Source: Hymenobacter algoricola
Lineage (GTDB): Bacteria; Bacteroidota; Bacteroidia; Cytophagales; Hymenobacteraceae
Reading direction: 5' to 3'
Assembly: GCF_039539525.1 (NCBI RefSeq)
Contig: NZ_BAABDH010000041.1
Location: 62,001 to 126,000, forward strand
DNA: 64,000 nucleotides
The translations under genes were made by a program, and so were the position numbers. Shown here one piece after another: positions 48,996-56,791 of this stretch (position 1 is its first letter; each line of letters starts with the position of its first letter). The notes beneath the pieces are model-generated. The model ran no database searches, was not told where the DNA came from, and saw only the letters and a list, made by a program, of their open reading frames with translations.

Positions 48996-50717
48996 TTAGG
49001 GCGTGAGCAGAAAGTCGAGTACCGTTTGGTTGAAGAGGGCAGGGATTTCCTGGGGCGCATTGTGTGAGGCTCCGGGAAAAATTGCCAGCCGGGCGCCCCG
49101 GATGTGTCGGGCAATAGCGCGGGTGTGGGTTTCGCGAATCAGGTCGTACTGCCCGGCCAGCACCAGCGTGGGCGCCGTAATGGCGGCTAGCTCGGTAAAA
49201 CTCAGCCGCGGCTCCTCAAGCAGCAGCTGTACCAGCCGGGCCTGCTGCCGGGCGCTGGTGTCGGGTCGGGCAGGCAGGCTTAGGAGCTGCTCGCGCAGGC
49301 CCGCCAGCACGCCCGGGGCCAGCGCCTGCTCGGTAGGAAACAGGTTGGGGGCCATCAGCACCAGCCGGTCGACGGCGGCCGGGTGGGCCAGCGCCAGCTG
49401 CAGGGCGGTATTGGCTCCGTCGCTCCAGCCCAGCACGCTGGCCCGCTCGAGGTGCAGGGCCTGCAGCAGCTGCCACGCATCGGCGGCAAACAGATCATAC
49501 GAAAGCGGCCCGGTCGTAAAATCCCGGCTTTTCCCCTGAGCCCGGGTATCGACGGCAATAACGCGGAAATGACGGGCCAGCGGCGCCAGCTGCCGCTCAA
49601 AGGCCGCCACCGATTGCCCGTTGCCGTGCAGCAGCAGCAGCGGCGCACCCTGGCCGTACTCTTCATAATACAGCCGGGCACCCCGTACCGGCACGTAGTG
49701 GCCCGCGGCGGCACTGTCGCCGTAGTGGTGCGAATCCGGGGGGGCGGGCTGAGGGTGCTCGACAAACTGCAGGTACTTCAGGCTGTCGGGCACCGCGTAG
49801 GTGGCCGGGGTCGGTGCTGAGCGGCGGGGTGCGGCGCCGCGGTACGAGTCGGCGGTAAGAAACAAACTCAGGTGGCCGGGCCGCACCTCCCGCCAGGGGG
49901 CCTGGCTTTTGTCGCGAAACAGAATGGCGTGTCCCGGGGTCGGCACGGCGGAGAGGCCAAAAGCTTTCGGGGTACCCGGGGCCGCCTCGCTCTGCAGCCA
50001 CTGCAGCGTAACGGCCACCTGCCGATGATTCTGGAGCAGAATCCGGTACGGGGTCAGGTCCACGCTCACCCAGCCGCGGGGCTGCGTTACCTCAAAGAGA
50101 ATATCCGGATGGGGCACAGGCGCGGCGGGCCGCCCGGCCTGCACGGCGTACAGGTTCAGGCGAAACCGCACCCGCTGAAATCGGTTGAAAGCCACGTGAA
50201 AGCGCAGCTCCCGCAGCCGACAGTCCGGGTCCAGGTCAAGGATGGTGCCCTGCTCCTTGCCCAGCTCATCCTGCTCCAGGGCTGGCTCGGTATACATCCT
50301 GGCGACCATGAAGGCAGAGGCCCCGGTACGGCCAAAGGTTTTGGTGGTCACGTTGCCCGGCCGGACCGTCACGTCACCCAGCTCCACCGCCGCCGCCCGC
50401 AGCTGCACGGTTTGCGGGCCCGCCCGGAAAGCCGCTACCGGTACCGCGGCCGGCGTAAACCCCACGCAGGACACGACCAGCTGCACCGCGCCGCTGGCCA
50501 GCAGGGTCGTGGGTACCCGGAAGTGGAAGCGCCCCTGGGCATCGGCTACCGAACCCAGGGGCTGCTGCTGAATTCCCAGCGTGGCAAAGGGCACGGGTGC
50601 CTGGCTGACCTGGTCCCGCACCTGGCCTTCGAGCAGCAGGGACTGTGCCGCTACGGGGCTTTGGAGCAGGAGAAAAAATGAGAACAACAGAAAGTGACTA
50701 CTGGAGCGAAGCGGCAT
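48996..50717 (-). CDS. CarboxypepD_reg-like domain fused to an alpha/beta hydrolase
   Basis: A 573-residue exported protein. Signal peptide 1-25; CarboxypepD_reg-like beta domain about 28-115 (LEGQVRDQVSQAPVPFATLGI); a middle beta region (130-300); then an alpha/beta hydrolase from about 340 with LLLHGNGQS oxyanion loop, nucleophile Ser in GWSDG (near 433), Asp in GQYD and His in GASHNAP. It could hydrolyse an ester or peptide at the cell surface; substrate unknown. Confidence 0.88.
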   Translation of the reverse strand: MPLRSSSHFLLFSFFLLLQSPVAAQSLLLEGQVRDQVSQAPVPFATLGIQQQPLGSVADAQGRFHFRVPTTLLASGAVQLVVSCVGFTPAAVPVAAFRAGPQTVQLRAAAVELGDVTVRPGNVTTKTFGRTGASAFMVARMYTEPALEQDELGKEQGTILDLDPDCRLRELRFHVAFNRFQRVRFRLNLYAVQAGRPAAPVPHPDILFEVTQPRGWVSVDLTPYRILLQNHRQVAVTLQWLQSEAAPGTPKAFGLSAVPTPGHAILFRDKSQAPWREVRPGHLSLFLTADSYRGAAPRRSAPTPATYAVPDSLKYLQFVEHPQPAPPDSHHYGDSAAAGHYVPVRGARLYYEEYGQGAPLLLLHGNGQSVAAFERQLAPLARHFRVIAVDTRAQGKSRDFTTGPLSYDLFAADAWQLLQALHLERASVLGWSDGANTALQLALAHPAAVDRLVLMAPNLFPTEQALAPGVLAGLREQLLSLPARPDTSARQQARLVQLLLEEPRLSFTELAAITAPTLVLAGQYDLIRETHTRAIARHIRGARLAIFPGASHNAPQEIPALFNQTVLDFLLTP

Positions 50718-51231
50718 AATAACGTGAGCGGCAAGGGTTGTCAGTTTGCCAAGGAGTAGGGGCAGCGGCTAAAGGTTGCCTCCCGGGGGCTGCTACAGCG
50801 TAAGTAACTCAGTCCTTGCCCCGCGCCAATGCCGGAGTAGGCTCCCGCGCGGCCTGCTACTCAGCCCCTGTCTTCGCGCCAGTTCCCCAGTCAGGGCGGA
50901 CAGGCGGCCCGGGCCGGAAACTCTCCAACGCGACGTTATGCGGGGACTCTATGCCCTGCTTGCCCATTCGGGAGCGGCGCAGCCCGCAGCACTACAACGG
51001 GCGCCGGCCTCGTTTCTGCGTGAGCACGAAGTTGCGGTATTACCGGCTGTTTGAAGCCCCGGCCCCGGCCATTCTGCTGATCTTCGGCATGGGGGCCGAC
51101 CCTCCGGGCGCCTGCACCATCGACCCCGGCGTAGCGGGGCCAGCTGCCTGGTCGGCACAGTTGGTTTCGTCCGGCGTATATTGGCCGGCGGGAGTCCCGC
51201 CGCTGGTCAGGCGGCTTGCCCTGTCTTTCTT
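50718..51231. other. Intergenic stretch, no gene seen
   Basis: No reading frame with convincing composition. A TATATTGG near 51176 resembles a -7 box for the thioredoxin-like gene downstream. Confidence 0.4.
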
Positions 51232-51831
51232 ATGAAATCAATTGCGCTGAAATGGCCTGCCTGGGCCCGCTCCGCGGCCTACATTCTGGTGCCATTGCTG
51301 CTCTACGCATCGGGGCTGCACTCGGAAGTAATCGGTGGGGCGCAACGTTTGCTGCTGGCGACGGGGTTGTTTGTGCCCCGGCTATCGGCCCCGGTGGCCC
51401 CGGCCAAAGCCGACTACAGCCTGGCCCTGCGCACGCTGGACGGGCGCCTGACCACGCTGCAGGCGCTGCGGGGCAAAGTGGTGTTTCTGAACCTATGGGC
51501 CACGTGGTGCCCGCCCTGCGTGGCCGAGATGCCCGGAATTCAGCGCCTGTCGGAGCAGCTTAAAACCGCGCCCAACGTGGCGTTTGTCCTGCTTTCCCTG
51601 GATCAGAATCCCGACAAGGCGCGCCGCTTCGTAGCCCGGCGCGGCTTTACCATGCCCGTGTACTTGCTGGCCGGGCCGTTGCCCGCCGTGTTTGAGTCCG
51701 GGTCTATTCCCACCACTTTCATCATCTCGCCGGCCGGGGAAATCATCGTGCGCCACGAGGGCATGGCCGACTATGACCGGCCCGAAGTCGCGGGCCTGCT
51801 GCGCCGCTTGCAGACGGCCACCGTGGAGTAA
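51232..51831 (+). CDS. TlpA-like thioredoxin-family protein
   Basis: A 199-residue membrane-anchored thiol-disulfide protein. ATG 51232; N-terminal hydrophobic anchor (AYILVPLLLYASGL), thioredoxin fold from about 60 with WATWCPPC (C93, C96), LSLDQNPDKARRF and SIPTTFIISP carrying the cis-Pro. Probably reduces periplasmic thiols. A bidirectional terminator follows. Confidence 0.92.
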   Translation: MKSIALKWPAWARSAAYILVPLLLYASGLHSEVIGGAQRLLLATGLFVPRLSAPVAPAKADYSLALRTLDGRLTTLQALRGKVVFLNLWATWCPPCVAEMPGIQRLSEQLKTAPNVAFVLLSLDQNPDKARRFVARRGFTMPVYLLAGPLPAVFESGSIPTTFIISPAGEIIVRHEGMADYDRPEVAGLLRRLQTATVE

Positions 51832-51865
51832 GGCCCAAATGGGGCGCAACCGCATCGGAGGACCC

Positions 51866-51901
51866 AAAAAAGCGGCTACCCCGTGTAGGGTAGCCGCTTT
51901 T
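51866..51901. terminator. Bidirectional terminator
   Basis: AAAAAAGCGGCTACCC (51866-51881), loop CGTGTA, GGGTAGCCGCTTTT (51888-51901), between convergent genes. Confidence 0.9.
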
Positions 51902-51922
51902 ATGCTGGGTTGCGAAATCGGG

Positions 51923-52195
51923 TTAGTTAAGCCAGACGGTGTGCAGCAGCTCGAAGCGGTGGGGGGCATACGCGTTGAAGTATGGGGCCTCGGCCTCGAA
52001 GCCCAGCACGTGCACCAGCGGCATGCCTTCCAGGTGCGACTCGACCACGCGCACGGGGTAGAGCTGGCCTTCCACCGGCCAGTCGCCAGTATGGTTGGCC
52101 GGGCGGCTGCTGGCATCTACGCAGCGGGCAAAATCCACGAACGGAGCGTGGCTGGTAGCTTCGGCAAGGGTCAGATTGGCTACTTCGTGCGACAT
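51923..52195 (-). CDS. Small hypothetical protein
   Basis: A 90-residue protein of unknown function, with VEGQLYPVRVVESHLEGMPLVHVLGFEAEAP in the centre. It ends in the shared terminator at 51866-51901. Confidence 0.7.
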   Translation of the reverse strand: MSHEVANLTLAEATSHAPFVDFARCVDASSRPANHTGDWPVEGQLYPVRVVESHLEGMPLVHVLGFEAEAPYFNAYAPHRFELLHTVWLN

Positions 52196-52330
52196 AAAAC
52201 AAAGGGTAAAGCGAAAAGGGAGACTGTCCGGCCGCTAACCGGGCAGTCATTCAACTAAGTAAACAAAAAAATGCGGGGTTGGTGCCAGCGCCCGGACTAC
52301 TTTATTAAGGATTAAGGCCGCGCTGGGCAC

Positions 52331-52546
52331 TCAGCTCTTTTTCTCGAGCTTCATGCCGCATACCGGGCAAGTGCCGGGCTTGGCACTGGTACTGCCTGCG
52401 CAGCGCATCGGGCACTCGTAAACGGCCGCCGCCGCTTTAGCCGCCGGCGCGGGCGGGGCGGCCGTCTCGGCCGACTTGCTGCCGCAGGCGCCGAGCAGGC
52501 TGCCGGCCAGCAGCAGCGTGGCCGCAAAAAGGGTTTTGCCTTTCAT
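52331..52546 (-). CDS. Lipoprotein with heavy-metal-binding domain
   Basis: A 71-residue lipoprotein: signal MKGKTLFAATLLLAGSLLGAC (lipobox LLGAC), Ala-rich linker, then YECPMRCAGSTSAKPGTC, CGMKL, the short HMBD metal-binding motif. Likely binds copper or a related metal outside the cell. Confidence 0.9.
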   Translation of the reverse strand: MKGKTLFAATLLLAGSLLGACGSKSAETAAPPAPAAKAAAAVYECPMRCAGSTSAKPGTCPVCGMKLEKKS

Positions 52547-52655
52547 GAGGTCGTTGGAATGGAAACCACAAAGGAACGGCAGAATATCGAATGAACGGAC
52601 GCCGGGCCCCGGAATTGTTCGGCCCCGGTCGGCCTTGCTGCCAGTAGCCGCTGGC

Positions 52656-54122
52656 TCAGGGCCGGGCGAAGAAGGCCCGCAGCAGGGCCGGGTCCTTGTC
52701 GTAGATATCCGGGTAGGAGCGGAGCTGCCCCTTTTCGCCGCCGCAGGTGTAGTAGCGGAAGTGCAGGGGCAGTCCGCGGCGCAGGTCGAAGCGGTGCTTT
52801 TCGTGGCGGGCCGGGCCGGTGAGGGCGGGGCGCAGGGTGGCTGCGGTACCTTCCCGGCGCAGCAGGTAGTCGGCCAGCAGCAAGGGGTTTTCGACCCGCA
52901 CGCAGCCGTGGCTCAGGGCTCGGTCGGGCCGGGCGAAGACGCTGCGCACGGGCGTATCGTGCAGGAAAACGGTGTGGCGGTTGGGGAAGTAAAACACTAC
53001 TTTACCCAGGGCGTTGGTGCGACCGGCCGTCTGGCGGATGGTGTAGGGAAACGTCTGCGGAGTGACGTGGCGCCAGCGTACCCGCCAGGGGTTTACCCGC
53101 TCGTTGGCCGCGTTTCGAAGCTCATAGTGGTGGTCGGCCAGAAAGCCGGGGTCGCGCTGGATTTTGGGCAGCAGCTCATTCACCGCAATGCTGTAGGGCA
53201 CCCGCCACTCCGGGGAGGTTATAAACACGATAATGCGGCTGTTCAGGGTGGGAGTGGGCATAGCCGGCGCCCCGACCACTACCCGGTGGGTCTGCACCAC
53301 CCGCCCGTTGCGCACCAGCGCGAGCCGGTACGCCGGAATATTGACCATGGCGTACTCCGAATCCGGGGCTGCTTCCCAGCGCAGACGCTCCAGGTTGATG
53401 GCTACCCGGCGGAACAGGGCCTGCTCCCCGCTCAGCAGCCGGGCCGAGTCTTCCGGACAGGCGGCGGCCAGCGTGGCCTGCCAGGCGAGCAGCAGCTGCT
53501 GGTAGGCCCGGCTGGTGGGCTGGCACGCCGCCCGGAAGTCAGCCAGCGTGCCCGTATCCAGGGCCTGGCGTAGTTGGTCGGCGGCCGTCAGGCTGGTCGT
53601 TGCCAGCGGGGCTGGTGCCAGGGTAGTGCTGAGCAGCCGCCCCCGCTGCAAATGGGTGGTGTAGCGCAGCAGCGCATCGGTGAGCTGCAGCTCAAACAGG
53701 CCCAGCCGGGGCCCGAGCCGGTCAGCTTGCAGGAGCCGGAGCGTGTCGGGCAGCGCCTGCAGCGGTTGCCAGTCGTATTCGGCCGGCGGCAGGCCGTAGT
53801 CGGCGGCCCGGGCCAGCCAGCCCAGGGCTTCGGTGGCAGCGGCCGTCCAGCCCGCAGGCTGGGTCCAGACGGGCTCATAGCCGGTAGAAGCGTAGAAGAG
53901 GTGGACGCCGGCGCCGGCCTGCAGGCCCAGGTGCTGGTAGGTGGCCACCGGGCCCAGGGCTGCCGTGTCGAGCAGGGTCCGCAGGGTCCGTACGGCTTCG
54001 GTGCCGGGGCGGGGCAGCCCCGCAAAGCCGGTCGGCGGCGGGGCTGCGGCCATCAGCAGGCCGCAACAGGTGCCAGCGACCAGGCGGCCGGCAGCACGCA
54101 CGTAGTTTCTTAGCCAGACCAT
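52656..54122 (-). CDS. L,D-transpeptidase (YcbB-type)
   Basis: A 488-residue protein from ATG 54122 with an N-terminal hydrophobic segment. An N-terminal scaffold (about 60-270, Leu/Ala-rich) precedes the YkuD domain, with HDTPVRSVFARPDRALSHGCVRVENP: the SHGCVR motif contains catalytic C407. It cross-links peptidoglycan stems at position 3 (family knowledge). Confidence 0.92.
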   Translation of the reverse strand: MVWLRNYVRAAGRLVAGTCCGLLMAAAPPPTGFAGLPRPGTEAVRTLRTLLDTAALGPVATYQHLGLQAGAGVHLFYASTGYEPVWTQPAGWTAAATEALGWLARAADYGLPPAEYDWQPLQALPDTLRLLQADRLGPRLGLFELQLTDALLRYTTHLQRGRLLSTTLAPAPLATTSLTAADQLRQALDTGTLADFRAACQPTSRAYQQLLLAWQATLAAACPEDSARLLSGEQALFRRVAINLERLRWEAAPDSEYAMVNIPAYRLALVRNGRVVQTHRVVVGAPAMPTPTLNSRIIVFITSPEWRVPYSIAVNELLPKIQRDPGFLADHHYELRNAANERVNPWRVRWRHVTPQTFPYTIRQTAGRTNALGKVVFYFPNRHTVFLHDTPVRSVFARPDRALSHGCVRVENPLLLADYLLRREGTAATLRPALTGPARHEKHRFDLRRGLPLHFRYYTCGGEKGQLRSYPDIYDKDPALLRAFFARP

Positions 54123-54404
54123 GGTTGTGGGGCAAGAAAAAATGGGGAAAGCGGTGCGGGTAACGGGGCAGAGCATACCGGGCAAACAGCAGGAGCAGGC
54201 ATGTCAGCGGGTGGGAGCCTGGTCCGGCGAGCCTCTTTCTCAATATAAGCATTGCCCCCGCCAAAGTCAACCGCGGCTGCCGTGGGGGAAGGCAGCAGGC
54301 CGAATTTTAGGGGTTGCCGGCCCGGGAATGGGGGGGAGTGCGTACCTTGGTCCGGTCAGGCTGCTGTTGGCCCCGGCGCATTATTTCATCCGTCCCGCTC
54401 ATCT

Positions 54405-55571
54405 ATGCAGTTGCAGGAAGTGCTAACCCCGGCGCAGGCCCGTGAATTTCTGGAATTTCCGGTGCGCCTCTACCAGAACGACCCTCAGTATATCCGGCCG
54501 CTGGACAAGGACATAACCCAGGTATTCGACCCCCGGCAAAACAAATACTTTCACCACGGGGAGCTCACGCGCTGGCTGCTGCTCGACGAGGCCGGGCAGA
54601 CGCTGGGCCGGGTCGCCGCGTTTATCAATGAGCGCACGGCCCGCACCTTTGAGCAGCCCACCGGCGGAGTCGGCTTTTTTGAGTGCCTCGACGACCAGCT
54701 CGCGGCCACCGCCCTGTTCGACGGCTGCCGCGCCTGGCTGATGGCGCGGGGAATCGAGGCCATGGACGGTCCCATCAACTTTGGCGACCGGGACCAGTGG
54801 TGGGGCCTGCTGCTCGACAACTTCGGCGCCCCGCTCTACGGGCAGAACTACAATCCGCCCTACTACCGGCGCCTGCTCGAAACCTATGGCTTCCAGCTCT
54901 ACTTCAACCAGTACACCTACTTCCGCAAGATTGCCACCCCGCTTTCCCCCGGCTTTCACACCCGGGCGGCCGCGCTGCTGCAAAATCCCGAGTACAGCTT
55001 CGAGCACCTGCGGCTGAATAACCTGGCCAAGTACACCGAGGACTTCCGTCAGGTCTACAACAAGGCCTGGGTGAAGCACGACGGCGTGAAGGAAATGACG
55101 CCCGAGCAGTCGGCTACCATCATGCGCAAGCTGCGCCCCATCATCGACGAGCGGGTGTGCTGGTTTAGCTACCACCGGGGTGAAGCCGTTGGGTTTTTTA
55201 TTGGCCTGCCCGAGCTCAACGAGCTGTTTCGCTACGTGAATGGCAGCCTGAACTGGTGGGGTAAGCTCACCTTTGCCTGGCACCGCTGGCGCGGGGCCGT
55301 GCGCACGCTCACCGGCGTGGCCTTCGGCATTGTGCCCGCCCACCAGCGTCGGGGCCTCGAAATCGCCTTTATCCTGGCCGTGGCCAACACCCTGCAGGAC
55401 AGCACCAAGGTGAGCTACGAAGACTTTGTGCTGAACTGGGTGGGCGACTTCAACCCCAAAATGATGCGCGTGGCCGAGCTGATCGGCAGCAAAGTCTGGC
55501 GTACCCACGCCACCTTCCGCTACTTGTTCGACCGCAGCAAGGAGTTTCAGCGGGCTCCGCTGATTGACTAA
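54405..55571 (+). CDS. Conserved acetyltransferase-like protein
   Basis: A 388-residue protein (ATG 54405; the upstream frame is shadow, and TACCTTGG near 54342 may be its -7 box). Features: FPVRLYQNDPQYIRPLDKDI, GPINFGDRDQWWGLL and QNYNPPYYRRLLETYGF, and a GNAT-like middle. This is a conserved Bacteroidota hypothetical family with a GNAT-type fold; substrate unknown. Confidence 0.82.
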   Translation: MQLQEVLTPAQAREFLEFPVRLYQNDPQYIRPLDKDITQVFDPRQNKYFHHGELTRWLLLDEAGQTLGRVAAFINERTARTFEQPTGGVGFFECLDDQLAATALFDGCRAWLMARGIEAMDGPINFGDRDQWWGLLLDNFGAPLYGQNYNPPYYRRLLETYGFQLYFNQYTYFRKIATPLSPGFHTRAAALLQNPEYSFEHLRLNNLAKYTEDFRQVYNKAWVKHDGVKEMTPEQSATIMRKLRPIIDERVCWFSYHRGEAVGFFIGLPELNELFRYVNGSLNWWGKLTFAWHRWRGAVRTLTGVAFGIVPAHQRRGLEIAFILAVANTLQDSTKVSYEDFVLNWVGDFNPKMMRVAELIGSKVWRTHATFRYLFDRSKEFQRAPLID

Positions 55572-55603
55572 CGCCGCTGTGCCCCGACCAGCGCTTTGAC
55601 CGG

Positions 55604-55633
55604 GTTGCCGCCCCGCAGAGTCGGGGCGGCAAC
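55604..55633. other. Intergenic hairpin
   Basis: Perfect 12-bp stem GTTGCCGCCCCG / CGGGGCGGCAAC with a 6-base loop, no long T run. May attenuate or stabilise mRNA between the two genes. Confidence 0.5.
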
Positions 55634-55651
55634 TTCCTCATACCGTATCGT

Positions 55652-56341
55652 ATGCCACCGAATCACCTGAGTCCCGCAGCCATCATCACCCAGACCGCGG
55701 ACTTTATCCGGGAGAAGTTTCTGGGGGAAGGCTCCGGCCACGACTGGGACCACATCCGCCGGGTGTGGCAGACCAGCCGCGCTATTGCCGCCACGCTGCC
55801 CCGGGCCGACCCGCTGGTCACGGAGCTGGGTGCCCTGCTGCACGACGTGGCCGACTGGAAATTTCACGCCGGCGACGAAGAAGCTGGTCCCCGCGCGGCC
55901 CGCGCCTGGCTCACCGGCCTGGGGGTGGACGAAGCCGTGGTGCAGCGGGTCGAAACCATCATCCGGGAAATTTCCTTCAAGGGGCTGGGCGTGCCCACGC
56001 CCATGAGTACGCCCGAGGGCGAAGCCGTGCAGGATGCCGACCGGCTCGAAGCCATCGGCGCTATCGGGGTGGCCCGGGCCTTTGCCTACGGCGGGCACAA
56101 GGGCCGCCCGCTGCACGACCCGGCCGTGCCGCCCGTTCAGCACGAATCTTTCGAAAGCTATAAGCAGAACTCAGCGCCTACGATCAACCATTTTTACGAA
56201 AAGCTGCTGCACCTGCGCCAGCGGCTGCACACGCCCGCCGCCCGCCGGCTGGCCGAGGAGCGCCACCAGTTCATGGAAGCCTTTTTAGCGCAGTTCCTGC
56301 GCGAGTGGGACGGCCGGGACGTGGCTGAGCTGCTGGGCTAA
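55652..56341 (+). CDS. HD-domain phosphohydrolase (YedJ-like)
   Basis: A 229-residue metal-dependent phosphohydrolase: GHDWDHIRRVW (His of the first motif), ALLHDVADWK (HD), VQDADRLEAIGAIG (final Asp), and HFYEKLLHLRQRL typical of the YedJ subgroup. Probably acts on nucleotides. Confidence 0.93.
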   Translation: MPPNHLSPAAIITQTADFIREKFLGEGSGHDWDHIRRVWQTSRAIAATLPRADPLVTELGALLHDVADWKFHAGDEEAGPRAARAWLTGLGVDEAVVQRVETIIREISFKGLGVPTPMSTPEGEAVQDADRLEAIGAIGVARAFAYGGHKGRPLHDPAVPPVQHESFESYKQNSAPTINHFYEKLLHLRQRLHTPAARRLAEERHQFMEAFLAQFLREWDGRDVAELLG

Positions 56342-56436
56342 GAAGCTTCCTTCGCGGCGCGGCGCGGGCCGGTGGCACCGCTGGCCGGTGGGCGGGAATG
56401 TGCCGGCCCCAACTGTCAAGTGCTTACTTTTACCCC

Positions 56437-56679
56437 ATGAACATTCGTTTCCTGACTTCCCGGCTGCTGCTGCCGCTGCTGGTGTTGCTGCTGGTGGCCT
56501 CATGCCGGACCTGCCCCATGGTTTCGTGCCACACCCGCAAGGTGCATACCCACAACGGAAACAAGTACCGGGGCCAGCCGCTGTGGAAAAAGCAGAGCCC
56601 GGCGGTGGGTGAAAAAATTAAGGTCCATACCCCCAAATCCGGCACCCACAAGGCCGATAAAAGCAAGGGGAAGAAGTAG
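56437..56679 (+). CDS. Small basic lipoprotein
   Basis: An 80-residue protein from ATG 56437: MNIRFLTSRLLLPLLVLLLVASC with lipobox LVASC, then CPMVSCHTRKVHTH and a Lys-rich tail. TTACTTTTA upstream resembles a -7 box. Unknown role. Confidence 0.7.
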   Translation: MNIRFLTSRLLLPLLVLLLVASCRTCPMVSCHTRKVHTHNGNKYRGQPLWKKQSPAVGEKIKVHTPKSGTHKADKSKGKK

Positions 56680-56687
56680 GCGCGATT

Positions 56688-56707
56688 AGGCCAAACAGGC
56701 CTTTTTT
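56688..56707 (+). terminator. Short terminator before gyrA
   Basis: AGGCC / GGCCT with loop AAACA, then six T. Confidence 0.6.
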
Positions 56708-56791
56708 CGTATCTTGCGGGCTTCACCTAGTACTCACTCACCGGTGTCGGAAATGCCCCGTAAAGGGCCTCCGGCTGACTAAGATTTCCCT

